DNA from: Lewinellaceae bacterium
GTDB taxonomy: Bacteria > Bacteroidota > Bacteroidia > Chitinophagales > Saprospiraceae
Reading direction: 5' to 3'
DNA: 64,000 nt
Assembly: GCA_016719605.1 (NCBI GenBank)
Contig: JADJYW010000008.1
Coordinates: 62,001-126,000 of the forward strand
This document shows positions 18,801-28,089 of this stretch, piece after piece. Every line of letters begins with the position of its first letter. Position 1 is the first letter of the stretch. The notes below the pieces were generated by a model. That model had not been told where the DNA came from and did not search any database. It was given only the letters and a program-made list of their open reading frames with translations. A program made the position numbers and the translations under genes.

Positions 18801-21800
18801 GGCGGGCGCCCAATACCCAGTCGCTCCCCGGTTCGGACCAGTTGCCGGTCACGCCGGCAAACGTGTACGGGGCGCCGAACGGCTGGCCGTTTTTGTAGGC
18901 TGTGACGGTGCGGTCGGTACCGCTGCTGTCTATGGTAAATGCCAGGTGCTGGTAGCCTAAGCCGAGGTTACCGAGGTTTTGCTCCGAGCCGTTGAGGTAA
19001 AACCAGACGTCATTTGCCAGGCCGTTTTGGCGCAGCATAAGCCGGAAGTCGTTGCCGGGCCATTTTTTGGACAGCAGGCATTGCGTGCCGTCGGGGCCGG
19101 CGCTGTACACCCACATTTCGAGGGTGGCTTTGGGCGTAAGGGCAAAGTCGGGAAGGGTAGCGTGGTCGGCCTCGTCGCGCACAAACCGGAGCGCCCGGTA
19201 CATGTAAAAATCCTTCATCGGCTCGGCCACGAAGGTGGTACCCGTGCCGTAACTCGCCGCCTCGATGCGGTATTGGCCTACGTCGTTGGTTTTGCCCATG
19301 GTGCGCACCTTTGGCCGGTCGAGGTCGAATGTTGTTCCGCAGAAATAGAGTTTGTTGCGGTGGAGCAGGTCGAAGGAGGCAATACCGATCTCTTCGTCCA
19401 TTTTCCAGTAGTATTCCAGGCCCGGTGTCTGCGACGACGCGGTGCCCATGATGACTTCGCCGAGGTCGAGTTCGTCGAGGCGGCTGTGGTAAATGCGCAG
19501 TTCGTCCAGATAGCCGGCCCAAGCGCCCGGCGCTTCGGTACGCGCACCGAGCAGCAATTCATTGGCGGTAGGCATCGGCGGCAAACTGCCAATGCCGGTC
19601 AAGACACCGTCCACATAGAGCCGCCCGGAGCCGGCCTCGTCCCGGGAGAGGGCAATATGGTGCCAGCCGTTTTTCGTGCTGTCGGGGAACTGGTGCGACA
19701 AAATCGCGGCGGTGGTAGCCGTTTGGGCCACCTCGATGCCTTCGTGGCCGCCGGCACTGCCGATGGGCCGGAAATACAGCGGGAACGGTTCCAGGCCGGC
19801 AATGGCAGCGTTGTTTTGGGCGCTGTCGGTTTTGACCCAAAAAGCAATCGTCCATTCGCCATCGGATGTTTCGGGCAGGAAATTTTCCGCCGTGCCGGTA
19901 TCTGCTTTCGCAAACGCCTCATCGTCCATTTCGAATTTAGCGGAAAAACCGAGCGAGGGGGTCAGGGTAACGAGTACCTCGGGGACCGGGCGACCGCTCA
20001 GCGTTTGCACCCAGCCGGTGACGGTGCCGTTGGGCACCATAAACCCGATGGCCTTGCCGCCGGTGCCTTCGCCGTACGGATTGACGCCCCGCACCTCGTA
20101 GTTGTACGGTTTCCCGGCAATGACGTTAAAATCGTTGAACGAGCGCACATTTTTGCCGGCATACGCCAAAAATGCGCTGTCCCGGTAAACGTTAAACCCT
20201 TCCGTGGCGGCTGCGCCGAGTTCGTTGACATACCATTTCACCAGAATCCGATCCTGCAAGTCTCCCTCCGTGGCTTCCACATCAGGCGCCAGGGAAGGGG
20301 CCAGGAAACGGCCCCAATAGCCCATGTACAGGATGTTGTCCGGCGATATAGACGAACCAACGGCCGGCTCACCCACCGTATAGCTCGACCGGTTTTTGAT
20401 GGAATAAGCATCCACCACACTGCCGTAGTTGATGAAAAGTTCGCCGTCCACGAGCGGGTTGTCCACCGAACGGCAATCCACTACATTATCTGTCAGAATC
20501 GGCGTAACGCCTTTTACCCGGAACGTGAAAGTGGCGGTATTGCAATCGTTGCTGCTGATGGTGATGGTAGCGCTTTGCTCGCTCACCGAGGTTGGCCGGA
20601 AGGTGATGCCAACAGTGGCCGTACCGTTGCCGGGGATCGGGCTTGGCGGCGTCAGTGTGCCCACTTCAAAGAGGGGATTGTCGGAACTGATGCCGGTAAT
20701 GTGCAAAGAACCGGTTCCTGCATTTTGAAGGGTAAATGTTCGGGTGCGCGCCTGGCTGCCGCCGAGATATACCTGTCCGAAATCGGTGTGGTCTGTTTTT
20801 GCCGGCGAGGCATCGCCGTTTTGAATGGTCAAATTATTGCCGGAAACGGCAAGCACAGGATCGGTTCCCGTGCCCTGAATGGCGAAATCGTAGGGATTTT
20901 CCAAGCAGTCGTTGTTCGCAATGGAAACCGTTGCTTCGCGCAAACCTACTGCCGAAGGGTCGAAGGTGATCTGGAAGGTCGTGCTGCTTCCAACCGAAAC
21001 CGAACCGGCCGGCGGAACCGTCACGGCAAAGTCGCCGGCTCCCGGGCCGGTGATACTGATGGCGCCCGGATTCAGGCCGACGCCGCTGCTATTTCGGATC
21101 GTGAACGTGCGCGTGAAGGTGCCGGAGCAAGCCCGTACCCCGCCAAATTCGGTATGGTCTGTGATGCCGGGCGTTGAATGCCCGTCGGCAATACCGGTGA
21201 AGTTGCCCTCCAGTTCCATCTCCGGGCCGAAGCCGATTCCCGAGATATCAAACCGAAAATCGGGGGTGTAGCAGTCGTTGTTGGTGAACGAAACGGATGC
21301 GCTGCGCAGCCCGCCGGCTTGCGGGGTAAAGGTAATCTCCAGTGAGCTACTGCCTGCCGGGGGCACCGGGTTGGCCGGCTGACCGGTGACCATGAAATCA
21401 CCCGGATTTAAGCCGTCCAGAATGATTTGCCCGAGGTTGAGGTCAACGCCGCCGGTGTTCTGGATGGTAAAGGTGCGCACGATGGGGCTGAGGCACGCCG
21501 GCTCGGCGCCGAAATCGGTGTGGTCGCCGGCATCCGGCGTGTTATCGTTGTTGGTGATGGGCTGGCTGTTGCCCCGCACGGTCATTTTGGGAACCAAAGG
21601 AAGCGATACATCCACCACTATCTGGCAGGTTGCGCTCAGCGAAGCGGCATCCGTTATCGTCCAGGTAATGGTCGTCGGGCCTTCCGGCAGGGTTGCTCCG
21701 GCGAGCGTAGCCGAGTTGTTGAAACTGTTCGTCACGGTGCTGCCGGGGCAGTTATCCACGGCGGTAGTTGGGTCAAACTCTGTTCCCTGTACCGCATATT

Positions 21801-24800
21801 GGCATTCGTTCAAACCGGCGCTCCGGGCAAACGGGCTGCCGGCGGGACAGGTAATGGTCGGCGACTGGTTGTCCGTCACCGTGATCGTAAAGGCGCAGGT
21901 TGGTGTTGTGCCGCAGGTGTTAACGGCCGAAATGACCACATTGGTGATGCCCTTGTTAAATGTATTTCCACTTCCGGTACCGCCACCGGTGCCGGAAGTG
22001 GCGCCGGAGAATTGATAGTTCAAGACAGGCGCCGGGTCGCCGGTCGCCATGGCGACATAGTTCACCGAGGCTACGCATTGGCCGGGGTTGACGTTGGTGG
22101 AAACCGGAGCCGGGCACGCCGTGAACGTGGAAACCGAACAGCCGTACCCCGTTACGGCAAAGGTGTATATGCTCTCGTCACAGTCGTCGTTCAGCACCGT
22201 GATTGTGGCGTTTTGGGTGCCGTTTGCCGTCGGGCTAAAGGTTACGGTAAAGGAAGCCGACTGCCCGGGGGCGATGACGCCGGCGGGGCTGAGGCTGCTG
22301 ACCGAAAAGCGCGGATTGTCGCCGGCGGCAGAGCTGACGCTGAGGTTGGTATTGCCGGTATTGTGCACGACGAAGGTGCGGGCCAAACTGGAGTTGACTA
22401 CCACATTACCGAAGTCGGTTCGATCCGTTGTGCTCGGAGTTGCGTCGCCATCGGTAATACTGTTGCCGTTTCCGCGAATATCAATTTCGGGGTCGGTACC
22501 GGTACCTTGTATGGAAAAATTGAACGGGTCTTCGTTGCAGTCGCTGTTGGATATCGAAAGGGTCGCACTGCGCAACCCGATCACCGAGGGATTGAACGTC
22601 AGCTCGAAGGTCGTGCTGCTACCCGCCGCTACCGAGGACGCCGGAGCATTCGTCAGGGTGAAATCGGCGGCTGCTGTACCGCCGATTACCGGAACTCCGA
22701 TGGTAAGGGGCTGGTTGCCGGTGTTCCGGATGGTAAACGTGCGGGCGATGCTGCCGGAGCAGGCACTCATCGAACCAAAATTGGTGTGATCGCCGGCATC
22801 CGGTGTGTTATCGTTGTCGGCGATGGGCAGGCCGTTGCCCTCCACGGCGATTTCCGCACCGTTGCCGGTACCCTGAACGGCAAAAGTGTACGGGTTTTCA
22901 TCACAATCGTTATTCGTCAGCGTAACCGTTGCGCTGCGCAAACCGGCTTCCGAAGTAGCGAACGTAATCTGGAAGGTCGCGTTGGCACCGGGCGCGACGG
23001 GGCTTGCCGGCGCTGCAGTCACCGTAAAGTTGGCGGCATCTGTACCGCTTAGCGTGGGAGCGCCGATGTTCAGATCGCCGATACCGTTGTTTTCAATCGT
23101 AAATGTGCGCACGACAGTACCCGTGCAGGTGGCCGTGCCGCCAAAATCGGTATGGTCGGCCAAGCCGGGAGTGGCATCTCCGTTGGTAATGGGCGCCGAG
23201 TTGCCAAACACATCCATTTCCGGATAGGTGCCGGTGCCTTGTATGGAAAAGTTGTAATCCGCTATGTCGCAGTCGCTGACCGCCACGGAAACCGTTGCGC
23301 TGCGCAGGCCGATGGCCGACGGGTCGAAGGTGACCTGGAACGTCGTGCCGGCGCCGGGGGCAACGGAACTCGCCGGCGGGCTGGTGAGTGTAAAATCGGA
23401 AGCCTGCGCACCACCGATCACCGGTGTTCCTACGGTGAGATTGGCGTTGCCGGTGTTTTGGATGGTGAATGTGCGCACGATGGTGCCGGTGCATTCCGGC
23501 ATGCTGCCAAAGTCGGTGTGATCGGCAAATCCGGGGCTACCGTCGCCGTCGGCGATGGCGGTACTGTTGCCGGAAATGCCCGCTTTCGGGCCGCCTCTCG
23601 AGCCCTGAATGGCAAAATCGTAGGGATTTTCCAGACAATCGCCGTTGGCAAACGACACGGTTGCCGTGTGCAGGTAGTCGCCCGAGGGCGTAAAGGTGAT
23701 TTGAAACGCCGTGTTTCCGCCGGGCGCAACCAGCCCATCGGGAGGCGTCGAGACGGTGAAATCAGCGGCGTGCGATCCGCCGATCACAATCGTCCCGACC
23801 GTCAGGTCGGTGTTGCCGGTATTTTGAATGGTGAAAGTTCGCGCGATGCTGCCCGTACAAGCCGTGGTGCTGCCGAAGTCGGTATGGTTTGTCGTATTCG
23901 GGCTGCCGGCGCCGTCGGCGATACCGGTGTTGTTCCCCGATACTTCGATTTCCGGCCCTGTACCCAGCCCCTGAACGGCAAAGTTGAACGGGTTTTTATC
24001 GCAGTCGCCGTTGGGAAAAGAGATCGTTGCGCTGCGCAGGCCGGTGGCTGTGGGGTCGAAGGTTATTTGAAATGACGTGTTGTTGCCCGGAGTAACGGTT
24101 CCCGCAGGAAGCGCCGTCACGGAAAAGTCGGCTGCATGCGTGCCTCCGATGACGGGCGTACCTACCGTCAGGTTGGCGTTGCCGGTGTTTTGTATCTGGA
24201 AAGTGCGGACGACGGAGCCGGTACACTCCGGCACGGTGCCGAAATCGGTATGGTCGCCGGCGTCCGGTGTGGCGTCGCCGTCGGTAATAGAAATCGAATT
24301 GCCCAGCACAGTGATTTCCGGAAAACGCACGTCCACCGTGATCTGGCACGTCGTGCTCAACAGCGCGGCATCCGTTACGGTCCAGGTGATTGTATTGCTG
24401 CCGCCGGGCAGCACTGCGCCGGCGAGGGTAGCCGAGTTGTTGAAATCGTTGGTGATCGTTGCGCCGGGACAGTTATCGCCGGAGGCCGTCGGGTTGAACT
24501 CGGTTCCCTGCACGCTGTACTGGCAGGAATTCGGGTCGGCATTTCGGGCGATTGGGCTGCCTGTGGGACAAGTGATGGTCGGGGGCTGATTGTCCGTTAC
24601 CTCGATAGTGATCTGACACGTCGTTTGATTGGATCCATCCGTCACCGTCCAGGTGATCGCCGTGGAGCCTTTCGGCAGATCGGCGTTGGCTAATGTGGCG
24701 GTGTTGTTGAAACTGTTGGAGATCGTTGCGCCGGGGCAGTTGTCGTCAAAGGCCGTTGGGTTGAATTCAGCGCCCTGCACCGTGTAGGTGCATGCGCCCG

Positions 24801-26478
24801 CATCTGTGCTGTGGGCGAAGGGCGAGCCGGTGGGGCAGGTGATCGTCGGCGGCTGGTTTTCCAGTACGTTCACCGTGATCTGGCACGTCGCCTGATTCGA
24901 TCCGGCCGTTACCGTCCAGGTAATCGGCGTGGAGCCATTCGGCAGAACGGCGTTGGCTAATGTGGCCGAGTTGTTGAAATCGTTGGTGATCGTCGCGCCG
25001 GGGCAGTTGTCGCCGAAGGCTGTCGGGGCGAATTCGGTTCCCTGCACGGCGTAGGTGCAAGCGCCCGCGTCTGTACTGCGGGTAATTGGCGAGCCGGTGG
25101 GGCAGGTGATGGTCGGCGGCTCGTTGTCTGTTATGTTCACCACAAACTGACAAGTTGTGCTCAATACCCCGGTATCGTCCGTCACCGTCCAGGTGATTGT
25201 GGTGCCACCGGCGGGCAAAACTGCGCCGGCCAGGATTGCTGTGTTGTTGAAATCGTTGGTGATCGTCGCGCCGGGGCAGTTGTCGCCGAAGGCTGTCGGG
25301 TCGAACTCGGTTCCCTGCACCGTGTACTGACAGGAACCCGGGTCGGCATTCCGGGCAAACGGGCCGCCCGTCGGGCAGGTGATCGTCGGTGGCTCGTTGT
25401 CTGTTACCGTAACCGTATAACTACAAGTGGCTGTATTGCCTGATAAATCCGACACACTGGCGGTCACATTGGTTGTGCCTACGGGAAAATCTACGGTGCC
25501 ACCGATACGCACGATCTTGCCTCTCGATGTAGTAGATACATACAGGCTGCCATCCGGGCCAAAAGTGAGGCCGTCCAATGCCGCTCCGAAAAATAATTCA
25601 GGTGATACGGACTCGACAAAAGCGCCGGTAGCCCCCTGATAACGGAGTACTTCCCCTGTACTAAAACTGGTCACATACAGGTCTCCATTCGGTCCAAATT
25701 CAAGGTCTTGCGGGCCGTTCAGCCCGCCTAATGCCGGTGTGACGAAAGCGTCAATATAGGCGCCTGTCGTGCTATTGTACCGGCGAATGGCACTATTGGA
25801 AAAATCACAAACATAAAAATTGCCGTCAGGGCCAAAGGTTATGCCGATCGCCACACCCAGGCCCCCACTTCCCGCAGGCACAAATACATCTATAAAAGCC
25901 CCCGTGGTACCGTTGTAGCGCCTGACGCCATTGTTGAATCCGGCCACATACAAATTGCCGTCCGGGCCAAAAACCAACCCGGTTGGGAACGCCAGCCCAC
26001 CGAGACCGGCAGGAACAAATACATCAATGAAAGCGCCTGATACCGGATTGAAACGGAGCACTTGATTGGAACGCATACTGCTCACATACAGATTGCCGTC
26101 GGCCCCGAAACCAAGTCCGCGGGGGTAGGCTAATGAAGTGGAGCCTTGGGGGGCGCCAATTTCGTTGAGCAGGGCGCCGGTAGTTCCGTCATAGCGGTAA
26201 ATCAGACCGGAAAAAGCTGCGCCGATTAACTTCAGATCGCCAACAATCAAATTGCCATCTTGGTCGGTAATAACCTGTCGCGGCTGTTCCAATCCGGAGT
26301 TTACAAAAATTGGATTATGGCTGCCTATGCCGTCTATCGTCTGCGAAAAGGTAGATAATCCGCAGTTTTCTTCAACTTCCGGAGTTTGCAGCACCACGGA
26401 GGCTACACAGGCACCTGCATTCGCGCTCACGGTGAGGGGCGCCGGGCAAGTCACTGTCGGCGCCTGGTTGTCGGCCAC
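15802..26478 (-). CDS. Giant F, central segment: HYR, NHL-like propeller, choice-of-anchor-D, LamG core (3558 aa)
   Basis: The frame opens inside a HYR domain (PTVTCPAPLTVSANAGACVA), so the first Met is probably internal. An NHL-like beta-propeller (repeats such as FGPDGNLYVAGFNNGVRRY) spans ~50-325 and appears inserted in that HYR domain, which resumes at VDFPVGTTNVTASVSDLSG. About four ~85-residue HYR-like repeats (ITCPTGSPF ... NDFNNSATLAGAVLP) reach ~710. Six choice-of-anchor-D repeats (DHTDFG ... RTFTIQNTGNANLTVGTPV) follow, then two HYR and three more anchor-D repeats. From ~2003 the sequence is the common core (GELFINYGSVVDAYSIKNRS, Fn3-like, two LamG, regulatory-like region). It ends at FNPRWSGF at a frameshift. 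Part of the core is near-identical to giant D. Confidence 0.85.
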   Translation of the reverse strand: MADNQAPTVTCPAPLTVSANAGACVASVVLQTPEVEENCGLSTFSQTIDGIGSHNPIFVNSGLEQPRQVITDQDGNLIVGDLKLIGAAFSGLIYRYDGTTGALLNEIGAPQGSTSLAYPRGLGFGADGNLYVSSMRSNQVLRFNPVSGAFIDVFVPAGLGGLAFPTGLVFGPDGNLYVAGFNNGVRRYNGTTGAFIDVFVPAGSGGLGVAIGITFGPDGNFYVCDFSNSAIRRYNSTTGAYIDAFVTPALGGLNGPQDLEFGPNGDLYVTSFSTGEVLRYQGATGAFVESVSPELFFGAALDGLTFGPDGSLYVSTTSRGKIVRIGGTVDFPVGTTNVTASVSDLSGNTATCSYTVTVTDNEPPTITCPTGGPFARNADPGSCQYTVQGTEFDPTAFGDNCPGATITNDFNNTAILAGAVLPAGGTTITWTVTDDTGVLSTTCQFVVNITDNEPPTITCPTGSPITRSTDAGACTYAVQGTEFAPTAFGDNCPGATITNDFNNSATLANAVLPNGSTPITWTVTAGSNQATCQITVNVLENQPPTITCPTGSPFAHSTDAGACTYTVQGAEFNPTAFDDNCPGATISNSFNNTATLANADLPKGSTAITWTVTDGSNQTTCQITIEVTDNQPPTITCPTGSPIARNADPNSCQYSVQGTEFNPTASGDNCPGATITNDFNNSATLAGAVLPGGSNTITWTVTDAALLSTTCQITVDVRFPEITVLGNSISITDGDATPDAGDHTDFGTVPECTGSVVRTFQIQNTGNANLTVGTPVIGGTHAADFSVTALPAGTVTPGNNTSFQITFDPTATGLRSATISFPNGDCDKNPFNFAVQGLGTGPEIEVSGNNTGIADGAGSPNTTNHTDFGSTTACTGSIARTFTIQNTGNTDLTVGTIVIGGSHAADFTVSTPPDGLVAPGGNTAFQITFTPSGDYLHTATVSFANGDCLENPYDFAIQGSRGGPKAGISGNSTAIADGDGSPGFADHTDFGSMPECTGTIVRTFTIQNTGNANLTVGTPVIGGAQASDFTLTSPPASSVAPGAGTTFQVTFDPSAIGLRSATVSVAVSDCDIADYNFSIQGTGTYPEMDVFGNSAPITNGDATPGLADHTDFGGTATCTGTVVRTFTIENNGIGDLNIGAPTLSGTDAANFTVTAAPASPVAPGANATFQITFATSEAGLRSATVTLTNNDCDENPYTFAVQGTGNGAEIAVEGNGLPIADNDNTPDAGDHTNFGSMSACSGSIARTFTIRNTGNQPLTIGVPVIGGTAAADFTLTNAPASSVAAGSSTTFELTFNPSVIGLRSATLSISNSDCNEDPFNFSIQGTGTDPEIDIRGNGNSITDGDATPSTTDRTDFGNVVVNSSLARTFVVHNTGNTNLSVSSAAGDNPRFSVSSLSPAGVIAPGQSASFTVTFSPTANGTQNATITVLNDDCDESIYTFAVTGYGCSVSTFTACPAPVSTNVNPGQCVASVNYVAMATGDPAPVLNYQFSGATSGTGGGTGSGNTFNKGITNVVISAVNTCGTTPTCAFTITVTDNQSPTITCPAGSPFARSAGLNECQYAVQGTEFDPTTAVDNCPGSTVTNSFNNSATLAGATLPEGPTTITWTITDAASLSATCQIVVDVSLPLVPKMTVRGNSQPITNNDNTPDAGDHTDFGAEPACLSPIVRTFTIQNTGGVDLNLGQIILDGLNPGDFMVTGQPANPVPPAGSSSLEITFTPQAGGLRSASVSFTNNDCYTPDFRFDISGIGFGPEMELEGNFTGIADGHSTPGITDHTEFGGVRACSGTFTRTFTIRNSSGVGLNPGAISITGPGAGDFAVTVPPAGSVSVGSSTTFQITFDPSAVGLREATVSIANNDCLENPYDFAIQGTGTDPVLAVSGNNLTIQNGDASPAKTDHTDFGQVYLGGSQARTRTFTLQNAGTGSLHITGISSDNPLFEVGTLTPPSPIPGNGTATVGITFRPTSVSEQSATITISSNDCNTATFTFRVKGVTPILTDNVVDCRSVDNPLVDGELFINYGSVVDAYSIKNRSSYTVGEPAVGSSISPDNILYMGYWGRFLAPSLAPDVEATEGDLQDRILVKWYVNELGAAATEGFNVYRDSAFLAYAGKNVRSFNDFNVIAGKPYNYEVRGVNPYGEGTGGKAIGFMVPNGTVTGWVQTLSGRPVPEVLVTLTPSLGFSAKFEMDDEAFAKADTGTAENFLPETSDGEWTIAFWVKTDSAQNNAAIAGLEPFPLYFRPIGSAGGHEGIEVAQTATTAAILSHQFPDSTKNGWHHIALSRDEAGSGRLYVDGVLTGIGSLPPMPTANELLLGARTEAPGAWAGYLDELRIYHSRLDELDLGEVIMGTASSQTPGLEYYWKMDEEIGIASFDLLHRNKLYFCGTTFDLDRPKVRTMGKTNDVGQYRIEAASYGTGTTFVAEPMKDFYMYRALRFVRDEADHATLPDFALTPKATLEMWVYSAGPDGTQCLLSKKWPGNDFRLMLRQNGLANDVWFYLNGSEQNLGNLGLGYQHLAFTIDSSGTDRTVTAYKNGQPFGAPYTFAGVTGNWSEPGSDWVLGARPSGSGYADNFGGLIDEVAVYDTTLNVARILDHFQAPRDMTEKGLRAYFNLDEGNGNRLNNSGSVLLPFGANSGGEWSSFAARQATSPHEFTPDKRQLTLNPSITSVDKIDFTDISTVPVTGYVRYQNTDCFAKNVEILVNGAPFSPKILTDSTGKFTIEFDPGTTATLTPVFPDTAKTAEADVPHVFTPGFWDVTNVNNPIAGIVFNDVTTRTVRGIVAGGSKAGCNKSIIKAPPGMGQGTVCVVKVRSTDGCFERQIVLDNQEGEYEFANLPPLESLTVAVVEHSDPDIKAAFQTAGGSTVNLSLKDTVINFIYIAPPEVEIASGLTPIGACSDIVLDKGENIQLEIKLKEVYVPIVDNMGMVLDDGVCYLDTADFKIINGLSDTELDTAMGQGKLRYKFKVGDPNPSPPYLKTLQIIGTSLAGRIGSLSEQVIVTGIRNKANTFTTVSPPQIPTIILRDPPGDGSYAYLEKDTTVCKTTAMSFDFEVGGGGGVEAHLGGAVQIVAAPLGVGTIGESGPIVDINTEFQVTYQKIKSNAMQTCLSMSSRLSTSSSDRFIGANGDVYLGEAWNIIFGFADQVSFNATTCTPGVSTILNVEPDSFPTVFMYTQYQVENFVMRYLDSLMTNPDPAVTQDQKDAFATSKARWQEILTRNAGLKEKAPLKRNISFDAGIEYEYSETSDTTDSETLEELVNSEQSLTSHFGFEFNEAGVVGMLKFVSGTSDSDSDGSENSRGVTTGYVLADNDEGDAFSVDVAMDSAYNTPVFRLKAGQSSCPWEKGTANRDAPNLELGQGSQFVAVNVPADEPAVFNLSLGNLSATNEDRMYSLTANPANNPDGAVISVNGQELNNNTTPYFVPFGESIPITLTVERGPVAYEYEDLQVALVAYCELEYRYFDYSVSDPDDEKFISLLHLGVDFIRPCSEVDVTVPEQNWVVLNNDPIQPGTIRRITVSGYDLNATDFQLVRIQYRRSDGDGAWINIPPAGGMFERFNPRWSGF
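24350..26478 (-). repeat. HYR-type repeats with an inserted NHL-like propeller (protein-level)
   Basis: HYR-like units of ~85 residues (ITCPTGSPF ... GTEFNPTA.GDNCPGATITN) lie between 24350 and 25400. An interrupted HYR domain lies at 26335-26478 and 25400-25505, on either side of five to six NHL-like blades (25510-26330). Some HYR copies are near-identical at DNA level. Confidence 0.7.
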
Positions 26479-26626
26479 ATCTATGGTGATCTGGCATGAA
26501 CCGTGAAGGCCGGTGGCGCGCAGTTTTGTTCTCCTTTAATTGCAAAATTATAGACCGCCTCGTCGCAGTCATCACTTCCAATGTTCAGGGTCGCATTGTG
26601 CAGGCCGGTAGAAACCGGGGTATAAG

Positions 26627-27904
26627 TCACCGTGAATGTAGTACTGCTTCCGGCGCCGATGGCTGCCGGTCAAAGATACCACTTAGTGTGAACAGCGTTG
26701 CGTCTGGTCCGTAAGCCCAATGGACTGACAGTAAGTGTCGGATTGCCTGCATTTTCCACCCCGTGAATGTGCGTACAAGCGGCGCTCCGGTGGTTTGGCC
26801 AAAGTCGGTATGATCAGCCGCGTCGGGCGTGTTGTCGCCGTCGGCGATGTCTATGTTGTTGCCGCGCAGGTTGATTTCGTTGATTACCCCGAGACGGACA
26901 GAGACCGTATTGGCCTGGTTATTGGCTGTTGCCAAATCCTGCAAACCGTCGTTATTAAAATCCCCGATCACTAGGAAATTCGGACTCGCCCCTACCGCTA
27001 TTTCTGTCGAACCGGTGAATCCACCCAATCCGTTGCCCAAGCGGATGGATATGGTGCCGGAAGACTGGTTCGCTGCGGCCAAATCCTGTTTGCCGTCGCC
27101 GTTGAAGTCTCCGATCTGAACAACAGAAGTTAGCCCGACCCCAACCGATACATTTGACTGGAAAGTGAATCCGCCCGTACCATCTCCCAGGAAGACAGAT
27201 ACCATGGAAGGATTATTGTTCGCCACCGCCAGGTCCTGCTTTCCGTCGCTGTTGAAATCTCCGACCGATACCGAACGGGAAGCGCTGCCGATCGACAGGG
27301 AGGTGGTTCCGCTAAACCCACCCAGGCCGTCGCCTAAACGGATGTACACGATGTTTAAATCCCTGCTCGTTGCCGCGAAGTCCTGTTTGCCGTCGCCATT
27401 GAAGTCGCCGATCGCGATGGAATATAAAAGACTTCCTACTGCCGCCTCGGTCGTACCACTGAATCCGCCCGAGCCATCACCAAGGCGGATAGATACTGAG
27501 GCCGTATTGTAGTTTCCTCTCGCCAGATCCTGCCTGCCGTCGCCATTGAAGTCTCCGACCGCGATGGAGTATGGATTTTGCCCCGCCGATACACTTGTTG
27601 TACTGGTAAAGCCACCCAGCCCGTCGCCTAAGCGGATAGATACGTTAGCGGGGGGAGGGTTGTTATTGGTAATCGCAAGGTCTTGATTGCCGTCGCCGTT
27701 GAAGTCTCCGACTGCCACAGAAATAGGATAAGATGCCGGTACCGTTGTTGTGCCGGCAAACCCTCCCAGTCCGTCGCCTAAGTGGATGGATACCGTGCTG
27801 GAATTATTATTCGCTGTCGCTAAATCCTGTTTACCATCATTGTTAAAATCGCCGATGGCTACAGAAAACGGACCCGACCCCTGCCACCTTGGTCGTTCCA
27901 CCAA
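26627..27904 (-). CDS. Giant F segment: FG-GAP/VCBS repeats
   Basis: Seven repeats of ~49 residues carry the calcium-loop signature DFNGDGKQDLA followed by a strand such as TVSIRLGDGLGGF. FG-GAP/VCBS repeats usually build a seven-bladed propeller, and seven blades are visible. After the repeats an anchor-D domain starts (ADHTDFGQTTGAPLVRTFT) and is then read out of frame from ~26760. The N-terminal VERPRWQ is out-of-frame sequence; the repeat really continues from FGGTTKVAG upstream, broken near 27890 by an extra G. 26480-26626 holds more of the broken anchor-D domain. Confidence 0.75.
   Translation of the reverse strand: MVERPRWQGSGPFSVAIGDFNNDGKQDLATANNNSSTVSIHLGDGLGGFAGTTTVPASYPISVAVGDFNGDGNQDLAITNNNPPPANVSIRLGDGLGGFTSTTSVSAGQNPYSIAVGDFNGDGRQDLARGNYNTASVSIRLGDGSGGFSGTTEAAVGSLLYSIAIGDFNGDGKQDFAATSRDLNIVYIRLGDGLGGFSGTTSLSIGSASRSVSVGDFNSDGKQDLAVANNNPSMVSVFLGDGTGGFTFQSNVSVGVGLTSVVQIGDFNGDGKQDLAAANQSSGTISIRLGNGLGGFTGSTEIAVGASPNFLVIGDFNNDGLQDLATANNQANTVSVRLGVINEINLRGNNIDIADGDNTPDAADHTDFGQTTGAPLVRTFTGWKMQAIRHLLSVHWAYGPDATLFTLSGIFDRQPSAPEAVLHSR
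26890..27880 (-). repeat. Tandem FG-GAP/VCBS repeat array, ~147-bp unit
   Basis: Seven tandem units of about 147 bp each encode GDFNGDGKQDLA-type calcium-binding loops within giant F. Confidence 0.75.
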
Positions 27905-28089
27905 ACTGTCCCTGGCTGCACGCCGGGTCGGTTACCGTCAGGGTAAATGTGAGGGTGGCACTGCCCCCGCTGCTGAAGGCCGTCACGGTCACCGTGTAGG
28001 TGCGGCCTGTTTGGCGTCGGTCACCGTAACCACACCCGTGGTGGGGTTTACGGTGAGGACACCAGTGAAGTTCGTGTTTGTGGCAGCCG

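Noticed and set aside
18979..21177. A 732-codon open frame on the plus strand, with other long plus-strand frames at 715-2307, 14155-15492, 15532-17160, 17308-18960 and 21427-23052
   Set aside because: They lie exactly opposite the giants. Their residue makeup is what reverse reading of those GC-rich codons gives, they recur opposite each paralogue at the same place, and none has a signal peptide or recognisable domain.
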